Positions 9,294-17,130 of a DNA stretch of 64,000 bases are shown piece after piece. The stretch's first letter is position 1, and each line of letters starts with the position of its first letter. The position numbers were made by a program, and so were the translations under genes. The notes beneath the pieces are model-generated. The model saw nothing but the letters and a program-made list of their open reading frames with translations. It was not told where the DNA came from and did no database searches. Source of the DNA: CAZCDS01 sp964497585 (GTDB lineage: Bacteria > Desulfobacterota > Desulfomonilia > Desulfomonilales > Desulfomonilaceae); contig CAZCDS010000009.1 in assembly GCA_964497585.1 (NCBI GenBank), forward strand, positions 1 through 64,000, read 5' to 3'.

Positions 9294-9548
9294 CTACCCG
9301 CTTACGGGCCTTAAGGAGACGAAAAGATCTCTGATCTGCTGCTTCAGCGCTTTCAACTGTCTATCCTTTTCCAGAATTTCCTGGACGACCTTTTCATCAT
9401 AGGCCCTCAGGGCTGCACTGGACAGCTTCCCGGAGGTCTCTTCGACCTGGATGCCGTCCCCGGAGATCTTGACGACCTTGTACACTTCGATGGTTTCTCC
9501 GTCCATCGCCATACCGACCACCTGATCACCAGCTTTGATCGTCTTCAT
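9294..9548 (-). CDS. Small conserved-looking protein of unknown function
   Basis: I did not recognise this 84-residue protein. ATG 9548 is preceded by GGAGGAG at good spacing, which favours it over an upstream in-frame start at 9650. The first half is strand-like (MKTIKAGDQVVGMAMDGE, with a KVVKI-GDGIQVEE segment); the second half is a charged amphipathic helix (ILEKDRQLKALKQQIRDL). No membrane segment or Cys is present. It is convergent with the TPR gene and lies downstream of lipB on the same strand, with a 233-bp gap. Confidence 0.6.
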   Translation of the reverse strand: MKTIKAGDQVVGMAMDGETIEVYKVVKISGDGIQVEETSGKLSSAALRAYDEKVVQEILEKDRQLKALKQQIRDLFVSLRPVSG

Positions 9549-9781
9549 AGCTCTCCTCCCTCGGCTCGATATTCGGGCTGCGCCGGGCGCGTCCTGCCAA
9601 TGTCTTTTCAAACATGAGATGGGACCTGAGTCGAGAAGTATCCTCCACACTGGTTCGCGCGAACCGACATCAGAATATCCCTTAGCCGCCCATTAATCAA
9701 GCACCTCACCGCTATGCTCAACCGCGGCAGCTCTGACTCCCGCAGGTCATCGTGACCGAGGCGGAAACATAGGACCCCCGT

Positions 9782-10510
9782 TCACGAGAGTTCGGATTTC
9801 AGAGCGAGCTTTTGTGTTAATTCCGGCAGCGAGCAGGGTTCCAGCGCGATCCCAAAAACACTGGCAAAGGATTGGGCCGTCTTTACCCTTACCGAAGCCA
9901 TCTCGACAGGCTGGCCCACCACATCGGAGAGGCTGACCATACGAATTTCGGGCATAGCGCACGAGACGATCACGTCACCCGGATCCTCGAGAAGACTGAC
10001 GTTGAGACTGAACCCATGAAAGGTGACCCGCTGCGTGACCTTCACCCCCAACGAGCCGATCTTTTCCCCGGCGCCGGTCCACACCCCAGGGGCCTGGGGG
10101 TCCCGGTACGCCTTTACGCCGAAGGAGCGCAGTGTCCTGATCATCGTTTCCTCGAGTTTGAAGACGTAGTCCCTGAGCCTGAGACTTCGCGATCTCAGGT
10201 CCATGAGGGGATAACAGACGAGCTGCCCCGGCCCGTGATAGGTGGCCGCACCGCCGCGCTCAACCCTGAACAGGGAAATTCCGCGATCCGCCAGCTCGCC
10301 CTCGGAAAGGCGTAGATCCGAGAGACCGCCTCGCGTGCCCAGCGTCACCGTCGGAGGATGCTCCAGCAGCAGGAGCACATCGGGTCCCCTGTCGCGGATC
10401 TTCGCCCTGACGATATTCCTCTGAAGGTCGAGCGAGTAGCCATAGCCGGTGGTGGGAAGATCAACAAGAAGCATGGAGAACGGACCGTCACGTTTGAGGT
10501 ACCGAAGCAA
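9782..10510 (-). CDS. lipB: Lipoyl(octanoyl) transferase
   Basis: The 242-residue protein matches LipB, which moves octanoate from acyl carrier protein to lipoyl-domain lysines. The family block is clear: RGGAATYHGPGQLVCYPLMD (residues about 85-105), then GVWTGAGEKIGSLGVKV around residues 143-160, the acyl-pocket Lys region. The presumed acyl-thioester Cys is C184 in VSCAMPE, where many LipBs have PCG. I give the TTG at 10510 as the outer start. ATG 10474 (MLLVDLPTTGYG) is a credible alternative, and neither has a strong RBS. No lipA is in the window. Confidence 0.9.
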   Translation of the reverse strand: MLRYLKRDGPFSMLLVDLPTTGYGYSLDLQRNIVRAKIRDRGPDVLLLLEHPPTVTLGTRGGLSDLRLSEGELADRGISLFRVERGGAATYHGPGQLVCYPLMDLRSRSLRLRDYVFKLEETMIRTLRSFGVKAYRDPQAPGVWTGAGEKIGSLGVKVTQRVTFHGFSLNVSLLEDPGDVIVSCAMPEIRMVSLSDVVGQPVEMASVRVKTAQSFASVFGIALEPCSLPELTQKLALKSELS

Positions 10511-10903
10511 ACAGGGTCAGGCCATTTGTCTTGCTAAAAGGCAATCCCGGGAGGGCCCTGTTCCGAAAGGCCCTCCCTGAAACCGCGCGCTGACGTAATA
10601 CGAGAAGTTGTCTCTGTACTCCGACGGAGCAACGGGGACTACCCGGCAATTTACGGCCGGGATGATCCTGGGCCGAGACTCTGTTGCAGTACTGGAGGCA
10701 CGGCTCAAAACGTGGCTCCGGTGTTGGCTTCAGAGGCCCCTCCACAATGAGTCCTCCAAAAAAACCGGTTTGGATCTCACCCGACCATGTCTCAGAGACG
10801 ATCATGCACGCAAACCGTGGGCATTTGGTGTACTAGAGGTTGAAGGTCGGAGGACCGTGCCTACTCATGGCAGGTTTGCCTTCCACCGGTTTCACCGCCT
10901 TCG
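10511..10903. other. Intergenic stretch between thiolase and lipB
   Basis: No convincing gene is seen. The only clear structure is the hairpin at 10549-10577 near the lipB end. Confidence 0.5.
10549..10577. repeat. Perfect 9-bp inverted repeat (hairpin)
   Basis: GGGAGGGCC (10549-10557) pairs with GGCCCTCCC (10569-10577) across an 11-nt loop. It lies about 40 nt upstream of lipB and far downstream of the thiolase stop. No clean U-tract follows on either strand, so a terminator is only one option; a leader structure or REP-like element is another. Confidence 0.6.
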
Positions 10904-12088
10904 TTAGAGTTTCTCTAGGATCATGGCGTGGCCCATGCCGCCACCGATACAGAGTGTAGCAAGTCCCTTTTTGACGTCATCGCGCTTGTGCATCTCGTAA
11001 AGAAGTGTCGTGAGAATACGAGTGCCTGAAGCTCCGATCGGATGTCCCAACGCGATGGCGCCGCCGTTCACGTTGGTCTTGTTTTCGTCGAGGCCAAGCT
11101 CCTTCTTCACGACGAGGGTTTGGGATGCGAAGGCTTCGTTCGCCTCGACCAGGTCGATGTCATCGATGGAGAGACCCGCCTTTTCCAGCGCCTTCCTGGT
11201 CGCGGGAATGGGGCCGACGCCCATGATTTTCGGATCCACGCCGGCGGACGCATAGGAGACGATTCTCACCATTGCCTTCAAGCCTTTTTCGGCTGCCTTG
11301 TCCGCGGACATCACGAGGACGGCGCCGGCACCGTCGTTGATGCCGGACGCGTTCCCGGCTGTTACGGTGCCGTCCTTCTTGAATGCCGGTCGGAGTTTGG
11401 CGATCGATTCCACGGTGGTACCCGGCCTCGGATGCTCGTCCGTGTCGAAGATCTTGGGATCTCCCTTTCGCTGTGGCACAACTACGGGAACGATTTCGTC
11501 TTTAAACCGTCCTTCGGCGATAGCCCTTTCAGCTCGCTGCTGGCTCATCGCTCCATAGGCGTCTTGATCCTCGCGAGAGATCCCGAACTGCTCCGCGACA
11601 TTCTCCGCGGTGACACCCATATGGTAGCCGTTGAAAATCTCCCAGAGGCCGTCCTGAATCATGAGGTCCACCAGGGTGTCATCGTTCATACGGGCGCCCC
11701 ATCGGGCCTTGTTCATGGCGTACGGCGCGGCGGACATGTTCTCGGTGCCGCCGGCAATGATCATGTCCCCGTCGCCGGCCTTGATGCACTGGGCTGCCAT
11801 TGACACCGAGCGCAGACCGGACGCGCACACCTTGTTCACGGTCATAGCCGGAACATCATGAGGTATCCCGGATTTGATGAGAATCTGACGAGCTACGTTC
11901 TGGCCTTGGCCGCCCTGGAGAACGCACCCGAAAATCAGTTCGTCCACGTCAGCCGGATTGATTCCCGTCCTGTTGATCAGCTCTTTGACAGCCGTGACCC
12001 CCAAATCAACGGCGGATATGTCCCGCAACGACCGGCCGAACGCTCCGACCGGGGTGCGAACTGCGTTAACAATCACGACTTCCTTCAT
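10904..12088 (-). CDS. Acetyl-CoA C-acetyltransferase (thiolase)
   Basis: This 394-residue protein has the full length and motifs of biosynthetic/degradative thiolases. The nucleophile Cys is in [10 protein letters not shown] (about residue 88), the His-containing signature is [14 protein letters not shown] and the C-terminal Cys block is [10 protein letters not shown]. It condenses two acetyl-CoA to acetoacetyl-CoA or runs the reverse cleavage in the cytoplasm. The ATG is preceded by AAGGAGG at about 8 nt. No other beta-oxidation or butyrate/PHB genes adjoin it, so the direction in vivo is not shown. It may supply or drain acetyl units; a link to the megasynthase at 48-58.6 kb would be speculation. 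Confidence 0.93.
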   Translation of the reverse strand: MKEVVIVNAVRTPVGAFGRSLRDISAVDLGVTAVKELINRTGINPADVDELIFGCVLQGGQGQNVARQILIKSGIPHDVPAMTVNKVCASGLRSVSMAAQCIKAGDGDMIIAGGTENMSAAPYAMNKARWGARMNDDTLVDLMIQDGLWEIFNGYHMGVTAENVAEQFGISREDQDAYGAMSQQRAERAIAEGRFKDEIVPVVVPQRKGDPKIFDTDEHPRPGTTVESIAKLRPAFKKDGTVTAGNASGINDGAGAVLVMSADKAAEKGLKAMVRIVSYASAGVDPKIMGVGPIPATRKALEKAGLSIDDIDLVEANEAFASQTLVVKKELGLDENKTNVNGGAIALGHPIGASGTRILTTLLYEMHKRDDVKKGLATLCIGGGMGHAMILEKL

Positions 12089-12474
12089 GAAAGATTCCTC
12101 CTTGGTGTTTTACTCTACGGAACTCCGTGCTTCCGGTCTCTTGCCTAAATACTTGTTGGTTCCTTCCGGGTCTGTCGGCCTTTCTCCCCATGACATGAGG
12201 AGGGAATACCCTCTTCTCTTCAACATGAGATTGAGGTCCCGGTGTTACTTACCTGATTACATGGCTGAAAACAGACCAGTTCTGCTTGGCAATCCCGCTC
12301 TTTCGTGATAGACTAGAGTTTGTCTGAACGGTGAGCCCTATGGCGGGCCGGTTGGGGTACAACAGAATACCAGCTTGGCCGGCACGCGGATGCGAATCCG
12401 ACGGCAATCGACGTCGACCATTGCTCAACCCTCGGCTTCCCGTTCTGAAATCAAGCCGATCACCAGGCCAGTCC

Positions 12475-13281
12475 ATGAGTATAAACTTGCCGGACCTCAA
12501 CCGTAAAGGGAAATCTCAACCATCTACGCTGCAGAAAAAACGTGATGCGGACCGGCGGTCCCGGACGTCCCTTCTTCCTTGGCTTTGCTGCACAGCACGA
12601 GGCCCGGATGAGTTCTCAAAGAGAAGACACGGCACAGGCATACGACTCTTCGGAGCTTTTCTGGGCGCGGCTGCCTTGACAACTCTCGTGACCTCGCCGT
12701 TACTCGCTCTGGGCTCTGGACAGAAAACACGGGCCGGAAATCGTCAGAGTGTCGCTGCTGCGTCAACCAAGTCAGTCGAAGACAAGATACTTGATTACAC
12801 AAATGAGGAGCGCCGCAAGAGGAATCTCCCATTGCTTCAATCGAGCGATGCCCTGAGATTCGTCGCTCGAAAACACAGCGGAAACATGTGCTCCACAAAA
12901 CACTTCAACCACGAGTCCGTTCGCTTCCCGAAAGGATGGCGGCACTTTGCAACCAGGCTCAAGCGCGTCGGGATCGCCACAGGGGGCGAGAACATCGGCT
13001 ACCAAACGATAACTCGCAGTCGTGACCTATGGGCCAGAAAGATGGTACAGGGGTGGATGAGGAGCCCCTCGCACCGACGGAACATTCTTGAACCACGATT
13101 CCGCTATCTTGGTGTGGGTGTCCGCGCTTGTGACAACAGGCTCGGCTACGCAACTCAGGTCTTTTCCCGCGCTCACGGCCGGGTTCAAACCAAAGGCCGC
13201 ATGGGCGCGCTCGATCGAATCCGGCAGGAAAACCGATACTGGAAGGCACGGTCGGTTCAAGCCAGGCGAGTCAAACGCTGA
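12475..13281 (+). CDS. Exported CAP/SCP-domain protein (YkwD-like)
   Basis: From ATG 12475 the product is 268 residues. A hydrophobic stretch (IRLFGAFLGAAALTTLVTS, about residues 55-75) looks like an unusually late signal sequence. The CAP domain follows (about residues 105-230): TNEERRKRNLPLL, ALRFVARKHSGNMC, the GENIGYQT motif and WMRSPSHRRNIL with the conserved His, ending with QVFSR. CAP domains occur in secreted proteins of varied or unknown biochemical role. The tail is strongly basic. The start is uncertain: the frame is open to GTG 12331, no start has a good RBS, and a start nearer the hydrophobic core is possible. Confidence 0.75.
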   Translation: MSINLPDLNRKGKSQPSTLQKKRDADRRSRTSLLPWLCCTARGPDEFSKRRHGTGIRLFGAFLGAAALTTLVTSPLLALGSGQKTRAGNRQSVAAASTKSVEDKILDYTNEERRKRNLPLLQSSDALRFVARKHSGNMCSTKHFNHESVRFPKGWRHFATRLKRVGIATGGENIGYQTITRSRDLWARKMVQGWMRSPSHRRNILEPRFRYLGVGVRACDNRLGYATQVFSRAHGRVQTKGRMGALDRIRQENRYWKARSVQARRVKR

Positions 13282-13440
13282 TCTCGCGTCCAGCCTCCGC
13301 GCAGGTGGGAGGCCCTTTGCGGCGACTCCGTACTCGGCCGTCCTCTTACTTTCGGGTAAGCCGGGGCTACGTGCTGAGAGCCTAGGGACGTGTCTGATCG
13401 TCGTGACACTGAATCTCGTGATTCTCGGGATCGTATTTCC

Positions 13441-13800
13441 ATGGCATCTCTGTTTGTACGATTCCTGTGCATTATAGCGGCGGGCTCTTTGTTTGCGGCC
13501 TGTGCGACGCTGCCCAAGCCGCCCAGGGAAGCGGTCGAGAAGCCCGGGATCGTCGAAGAAGACATCAGGGACAGCAGGTCGAGGACCGGAGAGCCCGATT
13601 ACGAAAGGGCTCCGGCTCCACAGCCGGCCGAGCCTGAATATGACGGATCCTTTGCGCCGCCGCCTCCTGAGCCGGGGGAGCAGTTCGGACCGCCACCCGC
13701 TCCTGATTACTCGGATCAGAAGCAGCCCCGCAGATTCATATGGCGAGATCGCGACAACGGGCGCAAGAGTTGGAAGCCCGCGCCCAGCGATGTTCAATGA
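13441..13800 (+). CDS. Small Pro-rich lipoprotein
   Basis: ATG 13441 begins a 119-residue protein with a classic lipoprotein signal (MASLFVRFLCIIAAGSLFAA followed by Cys; lipobox FAAC at residues 18-21). The mature part is low-complexity, rich in Pro and acidic residues (for example PPPPEPGEQFGPPPAP), and ends with a basic WRDRDNGRKSWK segment. This looks like a cell-envelope spacer or scaffold with a charged tip. No enzyme motif is visible. The frame is open upstream to GTG 13390, but the lipobox spacing favours 13441. It follows the CAP-domain gene by 159 bp on the same strand. Confidence 0.7.
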   Translation: MASLFVRFLCIIAAGSLFAACATLPKPPREAVEKPGIVEEDIRDSRSRTGEPDYERAPAPQPAEPEYDGSFAPPPPEPGEQFGPPPAPDYSDQKQPRRFIWRDRDNGRKSWKPAPSDVQ

Positions 13801-13885
13801 GTTTCGCGTATCCCCGCAAATGGAATTGACTGGGACGGGTGCCAAATGAGATGGCATGTCTCACTTGGCGCCACACCGGGCGGAG

Positions 13886-14475
13886 ATGGACGGAGATTTC
13901 CAGAGCGTGATAGGACGTGGACTCCTCACCTTCCTGTTGGTGGCCGCCGCCAAGTCCTGTCTGTTTCTCGCAGTCTCTACCTGGAGCTTCTTGCCTTTGT
14001 TCATCACGGATTGAGCCTCATCTTTGTCAGAATACTCCTCGCACCGATAGCCGATCGCCTTCACCGTTCAAGGCTAATTCCTGCCTACTTCGTGCGGTAC
14101 GAAGCGATGCTGCTTCTCACATCAGGCCTTGCCATGCCTTGGCAATGGGCCTTTCGGGGCATCTTCTTTGGACTTCTTCGGCGATTCGCTCACCCAGCGA
14201 TGACGGCCCAGATGATGGACCGTTCACGGCAAAGGGACAGAGAGATATTCGTGGACATGCTCACAGGATCTTTCGGTGTCGGCATCAGTGTGCCGGTTTT
14301 GGCGTGGGGTTTCATTGCCGACCTCAGGGGTGACGGATTAGGACATGGGGCCGCAGGAGTCACCACGGTGCTCTCGACGCTCGTAGCGGCCCTTGCACTT
14401 CTCAATATCGAGGAGGATGACACGGACACTCATCGGAAGACGCTGCCACGTGACCCCAGCTCTCTGTTGCTATAG
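13886..14475 (+). pseudogene. Frameshifted, shortened MFS transporter
   Basis: ATG 13886 opens a frame reading MDGDFQSVIGRGLLTFLLVA and continues through a first transmembrane helix ending FLPLFITD, then meets TGA near 14012. MFS-like sequence resumes in another frame (the open frame 13846-14475): ADRLHRSRLIP resembles the loop 2-3 motif, and later come TSGLAMPWQWAFRGIFFGL and VGISVPVLAWGFIADLRG. About 190 residues of transporter sequence remain, against about 400 for an intact MFS protein, so an internal deletion is also likely. I infer a decayed major-facilitator gene. Neither frame alone is a believable protein. Confidence 0.6.
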
Positions 14476-14784
14476 CGTTGCCGCTGACCGGGACACCCTG
14501 ACGCGTTCCGCATGCAGCCATTGCCACACTTCTTGAGGATTATCGGAAGCCCGCTTTCTCCGATTCGGAATCCCAGCCTGCATGCCAATGTTGTCGGGGC
14601 TCGGCTGCAGAAGAGTTACAGGAGGGAGTGACAGAGACCAGACGAGGCTGCGCGATTAGGATGTGCTCAACCGGCGAGGCCCCCTGGCGGTATCCGTACG
14701 GCGGGAAACGCGGCAAACAGGCACGAAAACGAAAAAGGCCGAGATCACTCTCGGCCTTTTCTTATCATGGTTATGTGTTTCTCG
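14476..14784. other. Intergenic stretch with a terminator
   Basis: No gene is seen. The segment holds the bidirectional terminator at 14733-14760. Confidence 0.5.
14733..14760. terminator. Bidirectional rho-independent terminator
   Basis: A 12-bp stem (14733-14744 with 14749-14760; core GGCCGAGA / TCTCGGCC) closes a TCAC loop and is flanked by A and T runs, so it can stop transcription both ways. It lies 24 bp after the stop of the small exported protein on the minus strand, its most likely client. Confidence 0.8.
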
Positions 14785-15180
14785 TTACCAAGCCGGGCTC
14801 GGCGGAATGTAACGATCCACAGGTGTGCACGGCACGGCTGCGGTCACAAATGCAGGCGGCCCCAGTGGACAACCGGCACAGCAATCACGCTGCCGTCCTC
14901 TCTTCTGTGTGAAGAGGGGAGTGAGTACGAGAGCAGCCGCCCTAAAGGGGATGCTCGCTGCACCGTGAATCAGGCCGGGAACCAGAGTCGGCCTGCAGGA
15001 AGGTGCCACCGGGCCCATGAGATATCTAGCGGGTCCGAGCAGGCAGGGACGATCACCAGGATAGCTCACGTTGGGGATCCCAGGCGGGGGCCATTTGCAC
15101 ACTGTGTAACCCCAGGACATCCCCGCCGCGACAGCCAGCATGGCAAGGACTCCAAGAATTACAGCTGTTTTCTTAACCAT
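14785..15180 (-). CDS. Small exported protein, paralog A
   Basis: ATG 15180 has a strong AAAGGAGG about 10 nt upstream. The 131-residue product begins with a signal peptide (MVKKTAVILGVLAMLAVAAG, cleavage likely near SWGYT). The mature part is rich in Pro and Cys (for example DCCAGCPLGPP) with PALV-type hydrophobic stretches. I do not recognise a family. The signal peptide, the RBS context and the promoter region resemble those of the next gene (15404-15892), so the two arose by duplication. It has its own promoter (15272-15300) and terminator (14733-14760), making it a single-gene unit. Confidence 0.75.
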   Translation of the reverse strand: MVKKTAVILGVLAMLAVAAGMSWGYTVCKWPPPGIPNVSYPGDRPCLLGPARYLMGPVAPSCRPTLVPGLIHGAASIPFRAAALVLTPLFTQKRGRQRDCCAGCPLGPPAFVTAAVPCTPVDRYIPPSPAW

Positions 15181-15271
15181 ACCCTTAATCCTCCTTTCAT
15201 CCAAACCTTTCTACTGCGAAAGCCGGAATTAACGGATATTCTTTATGAATACTGACAGGTTTATTACAGTT

Positions 15272-15300
15272 TTCTTATCCGAAAAACGGTCCCTTGTCAA
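15272..15300 (-). promoter_or_regulatory. Promoter of small exported protein A
   Basis: On the minus strand TTGACA (15295-15300), a 17-nt spacer and TAAGAA (15272-15277). Downstream elements CTGTAATAAA and ATTCATAA are shared with the paralog's promoter region at about 15.97-16.02 kb. Confidence 0.6.
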
Positions 15301-15403
15301 GGAAATTTTCCGGATGGTTGATTCCACTAGCTCTGTCACAAGGCTTTCGTTGAAGGACCGGAGTGGTGTCAGACCGGTCCTTGCGAAACACCAAACCAAC
15401 CGG

Positions 15404-15892
15404 TTACCAGATCACTCCGAAGAAGCGCCACGTAACAGGCATGAGGTTCACAAAGGCACGTGGGATCGCACCAAAGAAGGGTCCACACGGTCCGTCGAAC
15501 CTATGAAGGCCCTGATGGCAACCACGTACGCCACCGCGTCCACCGAAAATCCAATCAAAGGGGGTGGCGAGCGTACCAGCAAGGTCCGCCACGAAGAACG
15601 GCCCATAGAGCATCCGGTCACGAATACGGAAGTATCTCCGGCGATTGAGCCTCCGACCGAGAAGAATACCCACACCTGCGGGGCCCATGCCGGCATAATA
15701 GGGGGTCTCGATCTTGCAGGACCACTTCTTGACTATCGTCTGGCTGTCAAGATACGGGGGGCAATCGACCGGTGCAAACAAAGGCGGCGCTGGGTCATAG
15801 GGACCGCACAGCTTCGTCAACGCAAATGAAGTCCCCGCCATCAGCAAAACCAAGGACAGTATACCGAGAACAACGACAGTTCTCTTAACCAT
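15404..15892 (-). CDS. Small exported protein, paralog B
   Basis: ATG 15892 follows a GGAGG and gives 162 residues. The signal peptide is MVKRTVVVLGILSLVLLMAG (then TSFALT), closely matching paralog A at 14785-15180. The mature part has several Cys (LCGPYDP, VDCPPYL, KWSCKIET), an aromatic/Gly-rich middle (YYAGMGPAGVGILLG) and a C-terminal segment about residues 105-162 with FDWIFGGRGG. The positions of Gly-Pro pairs and Cys suggest a small disulfide-containing envelope protein. No function can be assigned. It lies 223 bp upstream of paralog A, each with its own promoter. Confidence 0.75.
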   Translation of the reverse strand: MVKRTVVVLGILSLVLLMAGTSFALTKLCGPYDPAPPLFAPVDCPPYLDSQTIVKKWSCKIETPYYAGMGPAGVGILLGRRLNRRRYFRIRDRMLYGPFFVADLAGTLATPFDWIFGGRGGVRGCHQGLHRFDGPCGPFFGAIPRAFVNLMPVTWRFFGVIW

Positions 15893-16594
15893 ACCCTCAT
15901 CCTCCTTTCCTGAATCCTTTTTCAAGGAAGCTAAAACTCCAAATTGGTACCAGCACAGATTATGAATAAAGCTGGTCGTGATTAGACTTTATTACAGAAA
16001 ACCCCAACCTTGTCAACTTTTTTTTTTCTGCGGTGGCCGTCCCGGATGGACGCACGACTAAACCTATATCTGGAAGACACCTTAACTGTGAGCAAATCCG
16101 ATTGTCAAGGGAAAAATCGTCTCGGGAAGGGGAACTCGAAAGGTTTTCGTGATGTCTCGCCCGGCTAGGTACAAGCCCATGAAATGCCACGTGATATTTT
16201 TTGATCGGTCAGCAGCGATGTTGTCGTGGTTCTAGCAGGTTTCACCATTTCAAGTGTGGTAAAATCCAACGGCGGGCCACAGCGTTCGCCGCTCCGCATT
16301 CCGATTCGGCACTGCCGCGGATGCCGATGTGGCCGAAAAGATGGTGGTTTCTTTTCGCGGGAATTGGGGGACTTGCACAGGACCGGCTGGTCTTCCGGCA
16401 GAATTGCCGGGTCTTGGCGGGATTAACTCACACGCGCTGCGCGCCGACTCGAAGGTCCGGCGCGCAACGCGGTCCTTCCGAGACCTGGTCGCTGCGTACC
16501 CTGGCCGCCGCTTCCTCGTCGTGCCATTGACCTCCTGAATCAGGATGGGGCAGTCTCGGCCTTTGCGTCGCGGTGACCCGCGGGCCGAACGTTA
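15893..16594. other. Intergenic stretch with promoter and repeat copy A
   Basis: No gene with coding character is seen. The left end has the promoter of small exported protein B, and the right end has dispersed repeat copy A (16448-16600). Confidence 0.5.
15989..16016 (-). promoter_or_regulatory. Promoter of small exported protein B
   Basis: On the minus strand TTGACA (16011-16016), a 16-nt spacer and TAATAA (15989-15994), about 100 bp upstream of the ATG. An A-run just upstream of the -35 could act as an UP-like element. Confidence 0.6.
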
Positions 16595-16600
16595 GTGCGC
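16448..16600 (+). repeat. Diverged direct repeat, copy A
   Basis: The first 49 nt (CTCGAAG...CTGCG, 16448-16496) match 19908-19956 at 41 of 49 positions by my hand alignment. A second block (about 16531-16600, starting CTGAATC) matches about 19995-20065 less well, with shared CTCGGC and CGCGGTGA. The middle differs. Both copies are on the same strand and bracket the caspase-ankyrin gene. Confidence 0.7.
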
Positions 16601-17075
16601 AAATCTGCCAACGACGCATTCTGTCCAACGGACCCCGAGGAGATCCAGGAAGTGCTCGGTTCAATGGCAAACAGACTTATATGCAAGAACATCCTCTATG
16701 TGTTCCGAAGTCCTGGGCCCGTATTTCCTCGTCGCCATCCTCGGCACCGGAACAATCTCCTACCTTCGAGGCCCCTGCCCCACTGTCTTACCCAAGAGAG
16801 CAACGGCAAAACCATTTTACTATCAAGTCCTTGAGGCAAAACTGGTGACCTCCAACGGATTCGCTTTCTCTTTGATGACCGAGTTCATCGAAAACCCGGA
16901 TGAAAGGGTTGATAGGCAGCACTGTGAACTCAAAGCCTTCTACGGTATTGCTCGGAGGCTCAAGGCCCGGTTCCCGCGATTGTCTGTGCTGCTCACGGGG
17001 GACGGGCTTTACGCCTGGGGAATTCCCTTGACTATCGGGCGTTGCGCCTCTAAGATGGTAATTGGGGTAATTTAG
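16595..17075 (+). pseudogene. Transposase remnant (DDE-type), frameshifted and truncated
   Basis: The segment 16698-17075 encodes EVLGPYFLVAI-GTGTISY, FYYQVLEAKLVTSNGFAFSL, a TEFIEN segment, DCELKAF-like HCELKAFYGIARRLKARFPR and LTGDGLYA. I recognise this as the core of a transposase family common in Deltaproteobacteria. The first catalytic position normally reads IDGTG but is ILGTG here, so the Asp is lost. The preceding part (16595 on, TDPEEIQEVLGSMANRL) lies in another frame, and the C-terminal third with the catalytic Glu is missing. It is inactive. Its 3' end overlaps the promoter proposed for the caspase-ankyrin gene. Confidence 0.6.
17028..17056 (+). promoter_or_regulatory. Promoter for the caspase-ankyrin gene, inside the transposase remnant
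   Basis: TTGACT (17028-17033), a 17-nt spacer and TAAGAT (17051-17056). It lies 75 bp upstream of the start codon. Confidence 0.5.
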
Positions 17076-17130
17076 AAGTTTCCCCTGGAACAGCTTCCGA
17101 TCGGCATTATCATGTGCTGAGGGGGTGCGT

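Noticed and set aside
13846..14475. 209-residue frame as an intact gene
   Set aside because: Its first 50 residues are not transporter-like, while the true first MFS helix is in another frame and stops near 14012.
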